A stretch of DNA of 64,000 nucleotides. It comes from Alkalicoccus chagannorensis DSM 18086 (GTDB lineage: Bacteria > Bacillota > Bacilli > Bacillales > Salisediminibacteriaceae). The DNA lies in the NCBI RefSeq assembly GCF_000429725.1, contig NZ_AUCK01000023.1, positions 1-64,000 on the forward strand, in the 5' to 3' direction. Each line of letters begins with the position of its first letter. Positions within the stretch are counted from its first letter, which is position 1. The notes below the pieces were generated by a model, which worked only from the letters and a program-made list of their open reading frames with translations, made no database searches and was not told where the DNA came from. Below, piece by piece: positions 1-7,314 of the stretch. The position numbers and the translations under genes are program-made.

Positions 1-209
1 GTACGATAGTAATCCTGCTTTTCTGCTCTCATGCGCTGGACTTTTGCTTCAATCTCTTCAAGTGCATGAGGGTTAGAGGCAAGCAGTTCCTCTTTATTAC
101 CGAAATTTTCGAGGACGCGCACCTTCGGTTTCTTCGTCTGAGGATCACGAAAGGATTCAATAATCCGGACGTATTCTTTGCCTCTTGATTGATAAACCTG
201 CATGTTCAT
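1..209 (-). CDS. Transposase, N-terminal part (IS1634/IS4-like), runs off window
   Basis: The minus-strand frame opens with ATG at 209, ten bases after a GGAGG (complement of 219-224), and stays open to the window edge. The first residues (MNMQVYQSRGKEYVRIIES) and a following stretch ending in RVLENFGNKEEL resemble, from memory, the N-terminal beta-rich segment of IS1634-type DDE transposases. Only about 69 residues are present, so the catalytic core cannot be seen. It reads away from the gas vesicle operon. The family assignment is an inference from a short segment. Confidence 0.55.
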   Translation of the reverse strand, partial: MNMQVYQSRGKEYVRIIESFRDPQTKKPKVRVLENFGNKEELLASNPHALEEIEAKVQRMRAEKQDYYR

Positions 210-271
210 AAGATGCTCGCCTCCTTATAACAACCATAACATATATACATTCATAATACAATAATAAAAAT

Positions 272-321
272 AATAAATAAGCGGTAACCCTTACTGTCTC
301 AAGGGTTACCGCTTATTTATT
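272..321. terminator. Perfect 21-bp inverted repeat, 8-base loop
   Basis: The arms 272-292 and 301-321 are perfectly complementary, with core GCGGTAACCC / GGGTTACCGC and A/T-rich flanks that would give U-runs on either strand. It lies between the transposase start and the divergent gas vesicle operon, where no gene obviously needs a terminator. It could block read-through into the transposase, be an end structure of the mobile element, or be left over from a lost gene. Confidence 0.6.
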
Positions 322-654
322 TCGATAAAACTGCAAAAGTCAGGAAAAAGGCGCTCCGCACTGTGGTTTGTATGGACATGCTTGGATGTTCTCCGTTCGA
401 AGAAGTGTGCTTGTTCAATCTGCTGAGCTTATTCCTTCTGAGCTGGTGTGTCCTTTGAACAGAATCACAAATGACCATATGTTGATTATCATTGAGCTTC
501 AATTGAAGCAGGGCTTCTGCGGGTGAATTCATTTACGAATGAACTGATATAGGGATTCATTTATAAAGGAAAAAAAGGGATTTATGCAAATTGGCGTTTT
601 AACGAAAGTCTTATAGGTAATAGGTAAACAGTAATCATGGAAGGAGGTACCATC
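322..654. other. Non-coding upstream region of the gas vesicle operon
   Basis: I see no convincing gene here. A 71-codon minus-strand frame (532 to 317) has no ribosome binding site and no recognisable product. The region is A/T-rich and must hold the operon promoter. A sigma-B-like candidate (GTTTTA near 596, then AGGTAA about 14 bases later) is weak, and I could not find a clear sigma-A promoter. Confidence 0.4.
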
Positions 655-1119
655 TTGGCTGACAAGAAAAAATCCCCATTACCTAACGACACGGTTTCCT
701 GTATTGCAGCTGGTTCTGTGGCAGGAGCGGCGCTCGGACTGCTCTACTCCAGTCCAAAAGCACGGAAAGCGGCTGTTTTTACGGCAACCTCTCCAGCAGG
801 AAAAGCAATCGGCACCCATCTCTTTTCATCGGCACAAAACTATTTCTTATCCGAAGTGCAGTCCCAGGTAGAAGATAAGGTACCAGGGGGCAGATTCATT
901 AAAAATGTGCTCCCTTCACCAGATACTACATCCGCATCCAAAGAAGGTGCTTCTGATGAAGAAGACGGAACGGAGGAGGAAGTAGAAGCGCTCAAAAAAG
1001 ATCAGGAAGATCTGGATGAGCGGCTGCAGCGTATTGAAACGATGCTCAGTAAACTTCTCGAGGAAGATGATGAAGACGATGAAGATGCAGAGAACGAGGA
1101 AAAGGAGGATGAATCATGA
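655..1119 (+). CDS. Gas vesicle accessory protein, YtxH-like with acidic tail
   Basis: This is the first gene of the gas vesicle operon. I place the start at TTG 655, seven bases after a GGAGG at 643-647; an in-frame ATG at 637 precedes that site. The 154-residue product has a glycine/alanine-rich hydrophobic stretch (about residues 14-32, AAGSVAGAALGLLYSS) like a YtxH domain, then a charged half with a predicted coiled coil and a tail of almost only Asp and Glu. It overlaps the next gene by four bases. By position and composition it may correspond to GvpP or GvpT of Priestia (Bacillus) megaterium, but I cannot say which. Confidence 0.75.
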   Translation: MADKKKSPLPNDTVSCIAAGSVAGAALGLLYSSPKARKAAVFTATSPAGKAIGTHLFSSAQNYFLSEVQSQVEDKVPGGRFIKNVLPSPDTTSASKEGASDEEDGTEEEVEALKKDQEDLDERLQRIETMLSKLLEEDDEDDEDAENEEKEDES

Positions 1120-1604
1120 GTGAAGAAAAGAAAAAGCCGGGAACAATAAAATGTACAGTAACCGGAGCATTGATAGGCGGAACAGCCGGTTATTATCTCT
1201 GTCCCAAAAACAGGGAGAAATTAAAAGAAAAGCTGGAGGAGGTGGATTTTGACGAATTAAAGGAAAAAGGTAGTGCTCTGGCCTCTGAGTGGAAAGACAA
1301 GACGACCGAGAATACGAAGAAGCTGACTGGTGCTCTGTTCCAGCGAGACAACGGTGATGAGGAAGAAGAGGAGGAGCAGGAAGAAAGTGCAGAAGAGGAA
1401 ACCGAAAGCTCCACCCGAAAGAACCGGGGTCAATCCAAGCGTGCTGCAAAAAATGCAGAAAAAGAGAACGAACAGCTGCGGAGCCGGATCGATGAGCTTG
1501 AAGAAAAGCTTGAGCAGGTCCTGAGCCAGGAAGACAGTGAAGGCGGAGAGCAGCGCAGCACGAAGGTAGCAAAATCTTCTTCCAGCCGGAAAAAAAGTTC
1601 TTAA
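1116..1604 (+). CDS. Gas vesicle accessory protein, YtxH-domain (GvpT-like)
   Basis: The 162-residue product begins with a short YtxH-type segment (TGALIGGTAGYYLCPKNR, about residues 11-28). A long highly charged helical region and a predicted coiled coil (about 105-140) follow, with a basic serine-rich C-terminus. Its start overlaps the preceding stop in an ATGA arrangement, which suggests translational coupling. Such proteins occur in bacillar gas vesicle clusters, where GvpT has this architecture. The exact role is unknown; scaffolding or chaperone work during vesicle assembly is an inference. Confidence 0.75.
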   Translation: MSEEKKKPGTIKCTVTGALIGGTAGYYLCPKNREKLKEKLEEVDFDELKEKGSALASEWKDKTTENTKKLTGALFQRDNGDEEEEEEQEESAEEETESSTRKNRGQSKRAAKNAEKENEQLRSRIDELEEKLEQVLSQEDSEGGEQRSTKVAKSSSSRKKSS

Positions 1605-1622
1605 GGAAAAGGGGAACCGATA

Positions 1623-2012
1623 ATGCCGGGTATCGTGAAGGAGAAAGATGTTATACTTCAGTTAATGATCGACGCAGTGAATGAGAGCAGCGACTATGAA
1701 ATTGCTGTGACGTTAAATACCGGTGGACTGCTGATCAGTGGCACGCTGGCAGGTGTATCGGATTATTTTGAAGAATTGAAGAAAGAATTTGAAGGCGGTC
1801 ACGAACAGGATGAACATATCCGGAGTCAGCTGGACCGTGCACTGGAAAGGCTGGATGCTGCATCAGATTCCGACATCAGCTATATCCATCTGAAAGGTGC
1901 ACGTATCTATGACCCTTCCGGAAATGCCGTTCCGAATACCGATACCGTTCTCTGGCGGGGACAGCTGAAAGAAGTAGATGGCTTTTTCCTCGGCGCCCTG
2001 GAGAGAACGTAG
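1623..2012 (+). CDS. gvpU: Gas vesicle accessory protein GvpU
   Basis: The 129-residue product matches the GvpU pattern, with an early VILQLMIDAVNES segment followed by AVTLNTGGLLISGTL. In P. megaterium GvpU is a non-essential accessory protein encoded at the end of the cluster and thought to affect vesicle clustering. Here it sits third, upstream of gvpA, which is a different order. A purine-rich AAGGGG ribosome binding site precedes the ATG. The residues after about 55 are acidic, as expected in a halophile. Confidence 0.85.
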   Translation: MPGIVKEKDVILQLMIDAVNESSDYEIAVTLNTGGLLISGTLAGVSDYFEELKKEFEGGHEQDEHIRSQLDRALERLDAASDSDISYIHLKGARIYDPSGNAVPNTDTVLWRGQLKEVDGFFLGALERT

Positions 2013-2024
2013 AGGAGGTGTGCC

Positions 2025-2468
2025 GTGTCAGAGGATAAAGAAGATCTCCAGGAGAAAGCAAAAGTGCTGAAAAAGCAGGCAAAAAAGTCTGTGAAGAAAG
2101 CCGGCAAAGACATTCAGAAAGAAAGTGACACTGCCGATAGTGTCGGGACAGCGGCGAATATCGCCAAGCATGTCTACGACAAGTTTGAGCACGCTTCAGA
2201 AGCAAAAGAAGAAATCAAGGAAAGTGTTGACGAAGCTGGTGACAAGCTGCAGGAGACGAAAGAAAAAGCGCTCTCCAAAGCAGAAGATGCCAAAGAAGAG
2301 CTGAAAAACCAAGCTGAAAATGCGAAGGAAGAAGTGATGGACAATGCTCTCACAAGCCAGAGCGAATCCTCAGACGATGGGATTAAGATGGTGAGTGACA
2401 TTAAAGGGTATTCCGGAGTAAAAGGTGCGAGCCGCGTCAAAGGGGCCGCACACATTAAAAAACCTTAA
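2025..2468 (+). CDS. Gas vesicle-associated helical Lys/Glu-rich protein (GvpQ-like)
   Basis: The GTG start at 2025 follows a GAGGAGGTG. The 147-residue product is nearly all amphipathic helix with many KEE, AKE and DAKEE repeats, like LEA or GvpQ-type proteins. It ends in short repeated [18 protein letters not shown] units. It lies 14 bases before gvpA, the place of gvpQ in P. megaterium, where gvpP and gvpQ sit between gvpA and gvpB. The low-complexity sequence makes homology uncertain, so I leave the symbol empty. Confidence 0.7.
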   Translation: MSEDKEDLQEKAKVLKKQAKKSVKKAGKDIQKESDTADSVGTAANIAKHVYDKFEHASEAKEEIKESVDEAGDKLQETKEKALSKAEDAKEELKNQAENAKEEVMDNALTSQSESSDDGIKMVSDIKGYSGVKGASRVKGAAHIKKP

Positions 2469-2482
2469 GGAGTGGATCTATA

Positions 2483-2746
2483 ATGGCTATTCAAAAATCA
2501 ACTGATTCGTCCAGTCTTGCAGACATCATCGACCGTATCCTGGACAAAGGTATTGTTATTGACCTCTATGCCCGCATCTCTCTCGTAGGTATTGAGCTGA
2601 TCACGATTGAAGCCCGTGTTGTTATTGCAAGTGTGGATACATGGCTCCGATATGCAGAGGCTGTCGGCCTTCTCCGAGACGAAGTACAGGGTGAAATCGA
2701 TCCTGACGTAGCTCAAGGCGGACGAGAGCAGCTGAACTTCGCCTGA
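2483..2746 (+). CDS. gvpA: Major gas vesicle shell protein GvpA/GvpB
   Basis: The 87-residue product has the full GvpA signature: a helix with [15 protein letters not shown], then [17 protein letters not shown] and [18 protein letters not shown]. GvpA monomers form the ribbed gas-permeable vesicle wall. Only one gene of this class is present here, whereas P. megaterium has gvpA and gvpB. A strong hairpin with a T-run follows directly (2786-2825), which would favour this message over the downstream accessory genes. The Shine-Dalgarno is AAGGAG at 2467. Confidence 0.95.
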   Translation: MAIQKSTDSSSLADIIDRILDKGIVIDLYARISLVGIELITIEARVVIASVDTWLRYAEAVGLLRDEVQGEIDPDVAQGGREQLNFA

Positions 2747-2785
2747 TAAAGAACACTTCACGCTTCAACTGTCGTTGAACGGCTG

Positions 2786-2825
2786 AGTGCCATCAGAAGA
2801 TATGCACTTCTGGTGGCACTTTTTC
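2786..2825 (+). terminator. Hairpin with T-run directly after gvpA (partial terminator)
   Basis: Arms 2786-2799 and 2807-2820 pair over 14 bp with one G-U, the loop is 7 bases, and TTTTT follows. This is a textbook intrinsic terminator shape, yet gvpO to gvpJ continue on the same strand with no clear new promoter before 2890. A leaky terminator that sets the ratio of shell protein to assembly proteins is the simplest reading. Confidence 0.8.
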
Positions 2826-2889
2826 CAAAGCCGGATCTCCTGACGCCGGCTGTTCCATCGAAAACACCACACAGACTGGAGGAATTACC

Positions 2890-3168
2890 ATGAAAGCGGA
2901 TGAAGTAATGAAGGTAGTGAAAGAATTTTTTGAAGAACATCTGAACCCCGTACACCGAATAACCTCTGTCAACAACAAAGGGAACTATGTGGAAGCGGGT
3001 GTGGAAGTCATCGAGGAAAAAGAATACATGAAACGATACGGAAGGGACCAGTTGATCGGCATGTATCAGGTAAGATTGAACAACAAAATGGAAGTCACCT
3101 CTTTCGAACGCATTGGTCTCCGTAAGCGGACATCCACGATCGAGGAGAAAGAAAAGGAAGAAGCATAA
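2890..3168 (+). CDS. gvpO: Gas vesicle protein GvpO
   Basis: The 92-residue product fits the GvpO family (called GvpR in P. megaterium), with VKEFFEEHLN near the start, YVEAGVEVIEEKEYMKRYG in the middle and a conserved YQVRLNNKMEVTSFERIGL strand. GvpO is an accessory protein needed for efficient vesicle formation in haloarchaea; its role in bacilli is less clear. GGAGG lies eight bases before the ATG. It opens the second half of the operon, after the post-gvpA hairpin. Confidence 0.85.
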   Translation: MKADEVMKVVKEFFEEHLNPVHRITSVNNKGNYVEAGVEVIEEKEYMKRYGRDQLIGMYQVRLNNKMEVTSFERIGLRKRTSTIEEKEKEEA

Positions 3169-3183
3169 GGGAGGTCTGTCGGT

Positions 3184-3915
3184 ATGGGATTCTATTTATT
3201 GGGAGTCATACCAGAAGCGGAAGAACGAACATACCCCGACATTAAGCTGGCCGGCAAAACGTGCAAGGTGACGTCGGTTCCTGTAAAAGACATGTCGGTG
3301 ATCTGCGCAAAAGCTCCCGTCCAAGTCTACGTGCCGAGCAGGGAGAATGCCAAAGGTCACCAGAAGGGCGTGCAGGAAATCATGAAGTATCACTCTGTCA
3401 TCCCGGTCAGCTTCGGCAATGTCGTTGAGTCTGAGAAAGATGTCAAAAAGTTTCTTTCGCAGTTGAGGCCGGAGTTTCAGCGCGTATTTCCAAAGATAAA
3501 AAACAAAATGGAGGTCGGGCTGAAGCTCACCGCATCAAAAGAATGGCTGCAGGAGCAGGCGGCTGGTGATAAGCAGCTGCAGAAACATGCTGGGAAAGGC
3601 AACGGCCACATGTATCAGCAGATTGAGGCCGGCGAAGCTTCGAAAGCATGGGTGGAGCGTTTTCAGAAGAAATTTGATCAGGAAGTATTCCGCCCTCTCG
3701 CTGCTGTTGCGGACGCGGCCAAGTCGAATGAAGTCGTAGATCCCCGTATGCTGTTGAACGCTGCCTTTCTGCTTGACTACGAGAAAGAAGAAACGTTTGA
3801 TAAGAAAGTCAATGAGCTGTATGAGGAGTGGGGAGATCATATCTCCTTCACCTACACCGGACCATGGCCGGCATATAACTTTATTGATATTCAAGTGAAG
3901 GCGTCAGGATCATGA
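3184..3915 (+). CDS. gvpF: Gas vesicle assembly protein GvpF
   Basis: The 243-residue product belongs to the GvpL/GvpF family. It has a ferredoxin-like N-terminal part with a V(I)PVSFGNVV segment (about residues 73-81) and the conserved C-terminal TGPWPAYNF motif. GvpF binds GvpA monomers and is a minor, assembly-related component. GGGAGG precedes the ATG. Its stop overlaps the gvpG start. A second paralogue lies at 4148-4960. Confidence 0.9.
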   Translation: MGFYLLGVIPEAEERTYPDIKLAGKTCKVTSVPVKDMSVICAKAPVQVYVPSRENAKGHQKGVQEIMKYHSVIPVSFGNVVESEKDVKKFLSQLRPEFQRVFPKIKNKMEVGLKLTASKEWLQEQAAGDKQLQKHAGKGNGHMYQQIEAGEASKAWVERFQKKFDQEVFRPLAAVADAAKSNEVVDPRMLLNAAFLLDYEKEETFDKKVNELYEEWGDHISFTYTGPWPAYNFIDIQVKASGS

Positions 3916-4151
3916 TTAAAAAGCTGTTCACCTGGCCTCTCGACACCGTGCTGTTCGTCGGGCGGAAGGTGAAAGATGAAGTAGATCAGGAGCTGTACGA
4001 CCTGGAAACGATCCAAAAAAAACTGGTTCAGCTGCAGATGCTTCTGGAGCTTGGCGAAATATCAGAGGAAGCATACGAAGAAGAAGAAGCTGTGCTCCTG
4101 GAGCGTTATGAGAATGCAAAGCGGATGGAGATGGAAGGGGAGCAGGAATGA
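3912..4151 (+). CDS. gvpG: Gas vesicle protein GvpG
   Basis: The 79-residue product starts with FTWPLDTVLFVGRKVKDE, typical of GvpG, and continues as a charged helix (about residues 27-75) likely to form a coiled coil. GvpG is an assembly accessory protein that interacts with GvpF and GvpL in studied systems. It overlaps gvpF upstream and gvpL downstream by four bases each, so the three are probably translationally coupled. Confidence 0.9.
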   Translation: MIKKLFTWPLDTVLFVGRKVKDEVDQELYDLETIQKKLVQLQMLLELGEISEEAYEEEEAVLLERYENAKRMEMEGEQE

Positions 4152-4960
4152 GTTATTACTATGTATATGGATTCATGCCGACGGATGTCGGCATTGATTA
4201 TCCGGAAGCTGCCGGCATCGATGGGGACGATGTAAAATATGCAGCTGAGGAGCGGATCACCGTGGTTTACACGGAAGTCTCACCCGACGTGTACGGAGAA
4301 GCTGCGCTGCAGAAACAAGTAGAAGACGTGCAATGGCTGAAAGAAAAGGCGTTTCATCATCATGATATCGTTCAGCATCTTTACAAGCAGGGCCAGGTCA
4401 TCCCCCTCACGTTCGGCACCGTGTATGAAAACTATCAGAATGTCGAAGAGACTGCCCGCTTTTATCAGGATGCGATGCATGAGCTGTTTGAAGAGCTGGA
4501 AGGGACAGAAGAGTGGAGCATCAAACTTTTCGTCGATAAAGATCAATACAATACTTATATGAAGAATGACTCCGACCTTCTGCAGGATCGGATCAAAGAG
4601 ATAGAAGCGATGCCGAAAGGAAAGCAGTTTTTTGAGAAGCGGAAGCTGAAAGAGTGGCTGGAGAATGCGTCGGAGGAGGAGCTGAAAAAAAAGGCGCACG
4701 AACTGCATGAGCAGCTGCAGCAGCTGACAAAGAAAGCGTCGTCGAAGAAAAATTGGAGCCGTCAGGCAAGCGGCAGAAAAGAAGAAATGTTCTGGAACGG
4801 TGTGTACCTGCTTGCCGGGGAGGAACAGTTGAAAGAGGTAGAAGCGCTCGTCCGTTCTTTTCAGGACGACTATGAACATCAGGGAATCATCGTGGAAGCT
4901 ACCGGGCCATGGCCTGCCTATCACTTTGCTGTGCTGCCTCAGATGGAAAAACCGGACTAA
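4148..4960 (+). CDS. gvpL: Gas vesicle assembly protein GvpL
   Basis: This 270-residue GvpL/GvpF-family protein is a paralogue of the gene at 3184. It starts with YYYVYGFMP, has the VIPLTFGTVY segment at about residues 80-89 and the C-terminal ATGPWPAYHFA motif. A charged helical insert (about 150-200) is longer than in GvpF. In haloarchaea GvpL is the hub that contacts most other Gvp accessory proteins. It follows gvpG with an ATG/TGA overlap. Confidence 0.88.
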   Translation: MSYYYVYGFMPTDVGIDYPEAAGIDGDDVKYAAEERITVVYTEVSPDVYGEAALQKQVEDVQWLKEKAFHHHDIVQHLYKQGQVIPLTFGTVYENYQNVEETARFYQDAMHELFEELEGTEEWSIKLFVDKDQYNTYMKNDSDLLQDRIKEIEAMPKGKQFFEKRKLKEWLENASEEELKKKAHELHEQLQQLTKKASSKKNWSRQASGRKEEMFWNGVYLLAGEEQLKEVEALVRSFQDDYEHQGIIVEATGPWPAYHFAVLPQMEKPD

Positions 4961-4969
4961 GGAGGAGCT

Positions 4970-5167
4970 ATGGCTTTAGACAGAGACAAAGAAGTTGCGC
5001 TGGTGGACGTTCTGGATGCCGTCCTCCAGAAGGGTGTTGTTGTAAAAGGGGATATCATGCTCTCCATCGCCGATATTGACCTTGTCTATATTGATCTGCG
5101 TCTGCTCATTTCCGCAGTGGATACACTGCAGAAGCCGGCAGAGAAAGGAGTGGAGGAAGTTGAGTAA
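4970..5167 (+). CDS. gvpS: Gas vesicle protein GvpS (GvpA family)
   Basis: The 65-residue product is a short GvpA-family paralogue. It has VDVLDAVLQKGVVVKGD and IADIDLVYIDLRLLISAVDT in place of the GvpA equivalents and lacks the charged GvpA C-terminus. GvpS-type proteins are minor, possibly tip or nucleation, components. GGAGG lies five bases before the ATG. The last codons overlap the TTG start of gvpK. Confidence 0.85.
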   Translation: MALDRDKEVALVDVLDAVLQKGVVVKGDIMLSIADIDLVYIDLRLLISAVDTLQKPAEKGVEEVE

Positions 5168-5456
5168 CGGAGAACTGACAACAAGAACCAACAGTGGACA
5201 TATTGCACTGGATCCGGAAAAGGCAGAAGAAGGACTCGCCCAGCTCGTGCTTACAGTGATCGAGCTGCTTCGTGATCTGGTGGAACGACAGGCCATGGCG
5301 CGCGTGGACAGCGGCTCTCTTTCGGAAGAAGAAGTGGAACGCCTCGGCGAAGCGTTGATGAACCTGGAAGAGAAAATGGAAGAAATGAAATCCTATTTCA
5401 ACTTGTCCGATGAAGATTTGAACATCGACCTCGGTCCTCTCGGGAACCTGCTGTAG
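5160..5456 (+). CDS. gvpK: Gas vesicle protein GvpK
   Basis: I place the start at TTG 5160, right after AGGAGTGGAGGAAG, which overlaps the end of gvpS by eight bases and gives 98 residues. The reading frame is open further upstream but that part is gvpS in another frame. The product has the GvpK pattern: LDPEKAEEGLAQLVLTVIEL, LRDLVERQAM, and the end DLNIDLGPLGNLL. GvpK is an accessory protein conserved in nearly all gas vesicle clusters. Confidence 0.88.
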   Translation: MSNGELTTRTNSGHIALDPEKAEEGLAQLVLTVIELLRDLVERQAMARVDSGSLSEEEVERLGEALMNLEEKMEEMKSYFNLSDEDLNIDLGPLGNLL

Positions 5457-5485
5457 CAGCCGCGATATTTTAAAGGAGTGTTCAC

Positions 5486-5860
5486 ATGGAAGAACGTAAT
5501 GTAATGAAAACCCCGCTCGGATCGAACAGCCTGGTGGATGTTCTCGAAACGGTGCTGGATAAAGGGGTGATCATCGCCGGAGATATCTCGATCAATCTGG
5601 CTGAAGTCGAACTGATCACGATCCGCATCCGGCTGTTCATCGCTTCTGTAGATAAAGCGAAGGAAGTCGGCATGGACTGGTGGGAAACAGATCCTTACTT
5701 TTCGTCTAATGCGGCGAAAGACAACCGCCTGGAAGAAGAAAACCGCGAGCTGAGGGAACGGCTCGAAAAACTGGAGAGCCAGTCACAGCCATCCGGTAAC
5801 GACAAGGAAGAAGAGGCTTCCGCTTCTGGTAAAGCGGACTCGGAGGAGTCGTCCAGTTGA
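5486..5860 (+). CDS. gvpJ: Gas vesicle protein GvpJ (GvpA family)
   Basis: The 124-residue product has a GvpA-like core (residues about 12-58: SLVDVLETVLDKGVIIAGD, then LAEVELITIRIRLFIASVDKA) and the GvpJ-typical continuation EVGMDWWETDPYF. An acidic coiled-coil tail follows (about 75-124). GvpJ is a minor structural or nucleation component. It is the last gene of the operon, with a terminator at 5990. AAAGGAG precedes the ATG. Confidence 0.9.
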   Translation: MEERNVMKTPLGSNSLVDVLETVLDKGVIIAGDISINLAEVELITIRIRLFIASVDKAKEVGMDWWETDPYFSSNAAKDNRLEEENRELRERLEKLESQSQPSGNDKEEEASASGKADSEESSS

Positions 5861-5989
5861 TCGTGAGTCGATGCGGACCGTCTGCATCGGTGAAGAACGG
5901 AGTTTTCTGATGGACGATGTCGGAGAGGTGTATCATGACGCACCGGGAGCGGATGACTTCCGGCGGTCGTCAAAAAAGAATATGCACAC

Positions 5990-6025
5990 AGCCCGTTGGA
6001 ACAGCCTTCTGACGGGCTTTTTCTG
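5990..6025 (+). terminator. Terminator of the gas vesicle operon
   Basis: AGCCCGT (5990-5996) pairs with ACGGGCT (6012-6018) and is followed by TTTTCTGT. It lies about 130 bases after gvpJ, and nothing recognisable is encoded in between. Confidence 0.7.
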
Positions 6026-6183
6026 TATGTAACACCTGGCCTCCTTCCAGCAGATCAAAAGCCCTCCTGCACGTTCCAGGCGCTTCTCCTGCCGGGTGAT
6101 GAAGCGGCCCGCCCCTCAGCGGAGCATCGTCCCTTGGATGATGGCAGCACGTACCCTCGTCTGCCTCGCTCTTTTTTCTCAGA

Positions 6184-6309
6184 TGATAAGAATGTGTACG
6201 TTTGACGGCGCTATGTCGGCTGCGAGGCAAGCAGGAAGCCCGCATGCTTCCCTCTAAGAACCTGCGGAACACGCCGTTCCGACCAAAAGGCGCTCTGCGT
6301 TTTTTGTTC
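6184..6309 (+). repeat. Interspersed repeat family A, copy A1
   Basis: This is the first of nine copies seen by eye. The 5' end is diverged (AAGAATGTGTACG). An inner stem GGAAGC/GCTTCC follows, then the conserved 3' block ACGCCGTTCCGACCAAAAGG and a GCGC hairpin running into TTTTTTGTTC. Copy A2 follows two bases later, so the two form a tandem pair. Confidence 0.75.
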
Positions 6310-6310
6310 C

Positions 6311-6454
6311 AGGATAGGAATGTATAACTTTTCATACAAGGGGACGGCGGCATCGTACGCTGAGCGGGAAGAACGTAGAACCTGTTCTTCCCTTGAAAAG
6401 CCTGCAGCGACGATGCACGCCGTTCCGACCAAAAGACGCTGCGCGTTTTTGTTC
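6311..6454 (+). repeat. Interspersed repeat family A, copy A2
   Basis: This is a full-length copy. It has the 5' box GATAGGAATGTATAA, then GGGGACGGCGGC. Paired segments are CATCGT/ACGATG and GGGAAGAAC/GTTCTTCCC, and it ends with ACGCCGTTCCGACCAAAAG and a GCGC-type hairpin with TTTTTGTTC. The innermost stem differs in sequence from the other copies but is still perfectly paired. Confidence 0.85.
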
Positions 6455-6506
6455 AGCGGCAGCAGGACGGAGTGTGATACGATATCCCTCGGGAGGTGGG
6501 TGAAAC

Positions 6507-6743
6507 ATGAATACACCGGAAGGCATGGAACAGTTTCCGCTGGAATATGCGATACCGTTTGTACTAGTAGATTTTGCGCTTACATTGGCTGCATTAATTT
6601 CCTGTGTCAGGCAGGATATGACGAAGAAACAGCGGGTGATCTGGGTGTTGGTGATTGTCTTTATCAATTTCGTCGGCCCAATCATCTACTTTATATTTGG
6701 AAGAAATAAGGCATCATCGACGAAGCAGGAGCCTGAAAATTAA
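6507..6743 (+). CDS. Small membrane protein, PLD-nuclease N-terminal (PLDc_N) type
   Basis: The 78-residue product has two predicted membrane helices (about 13-33 and 44-65). It shows the PLDc_N pattern, ending in VNFVGPIIYFIFGR-like residues (here FINFVGPIIYFIFGRN). This domain occurs alone in Bacillus YxlE, which is linked to the anti-sigma-Y system, and next to ABC exporters. Neither context is present here. GGGAGG lies before the ATG. The role is unknown. Confidence 0.8.
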   Translation: MNTPEGMEQFPLEYAIPFVLVDFALTLAALISCVRQDMTKKQRVIWVLVIVFINFVGPIIYFIFGRNKASSTKQEPEN

Positions 6744-6816
6744 AACTATTTCGTTTCAGCTATGGATGCACACTTGAGCCTGCTGTAAAATGAGAGAAGC
6801 AGGGAGGGAAATCATC

Positions 6817-7314
6817 ATGACGGAAAAAGAACGAGAACTATTATTGCTGATTGAAAGAGAAGGAAGAATGCCTGCAGAGAAACTGGCTAAAATGCTGGAT
6901 CTGCCAATGAACGACGTCAAGGGCATGCTTAGAGAACTGGAAGAGCGGAAAGTGATTCACGGGTATTCTGCTATTATAGATTGGACGAAAGCCTCCGGCG
7001 CTGAAATGGTGACCGCGATGATCGACGTGAAAGTCACACCGCAGCGCGGCGTGGGGTTTGATGAAGTGGCAGAGCGGATTTATCGCTTCCATGAAGTGAA
7101 AGCCTGCTACCTGATGTCCGGCACGTACGATTTATCTGTCGTGATCGAAGGCAAAACGATGTCAGAGATCGCGAATTTTGTTTCAGAAAAGTTATCTACG
7201 CTGGAGTCGGTTATTTCAACAACAACCCACTTCCGCCTGAAGCAGTACAAACACGATGGCATTATCTTTGATGAAGACGATGATGAAGATCATCGAATGG
7301 TGGTATCGCCATGA
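6817..7314 (+). CDS. alaR: Lrp/AsnC-family regulator AlaR (YugG)
   Basis: I chose ATG 6817 because AGGGAGGG at 6801-6808 sits ideally before it; an in-frame ATG at 6790 has no such site. The 165-residue product has an N-terminal winged helix-turn-helix (about residues 5-60) and a C-terminal RAM ligand-binding domain. In B. subtilis alaR activates alaT in response to alanine. The same order is kept here, with a four-base overlap between the two genes. The acidic loop DEDDDED near the C-terminus is probably salt adaptation. Confidence 0.88.
   Translation: MTEKERELLLLIEREGRMPAEKLAKMLDLPMNDVKGMLRELEERKVIHGYSAIIDWTKASGAEMVTAMIDVKVTPQRGVGFDEVAERIYRFHEVKACYLMSGTYDLSVVIEGKTMSEIANFVSEKLSTLESVISTTTHFRLKQYKHDGIIFDEDDDEDHRMVVSP

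Noticed and set aside
317-532. Minus-strand 71-codon frame ending in the 21-bp palindrome
   Set aside because: No ribosome binding site and no recognisable protein. It could be a decayed transposase end, but I cannot support it.
1114-1572. Minus-strand 152-codon frame opposite the YtxH-like gas vesicle gene
   Set aside because: It is the shadow of a highly acidic coding region and lies inside a well-supported operon.
6211-6516. Minus-strand frame with LLVGTAC and LYEKLYIPIL-like peptide
   Set aside because: The same peptide appears at 50290-50613 and 63370-63981 only because those frames cross family A repeats. There is no start site and no independent protein signal.
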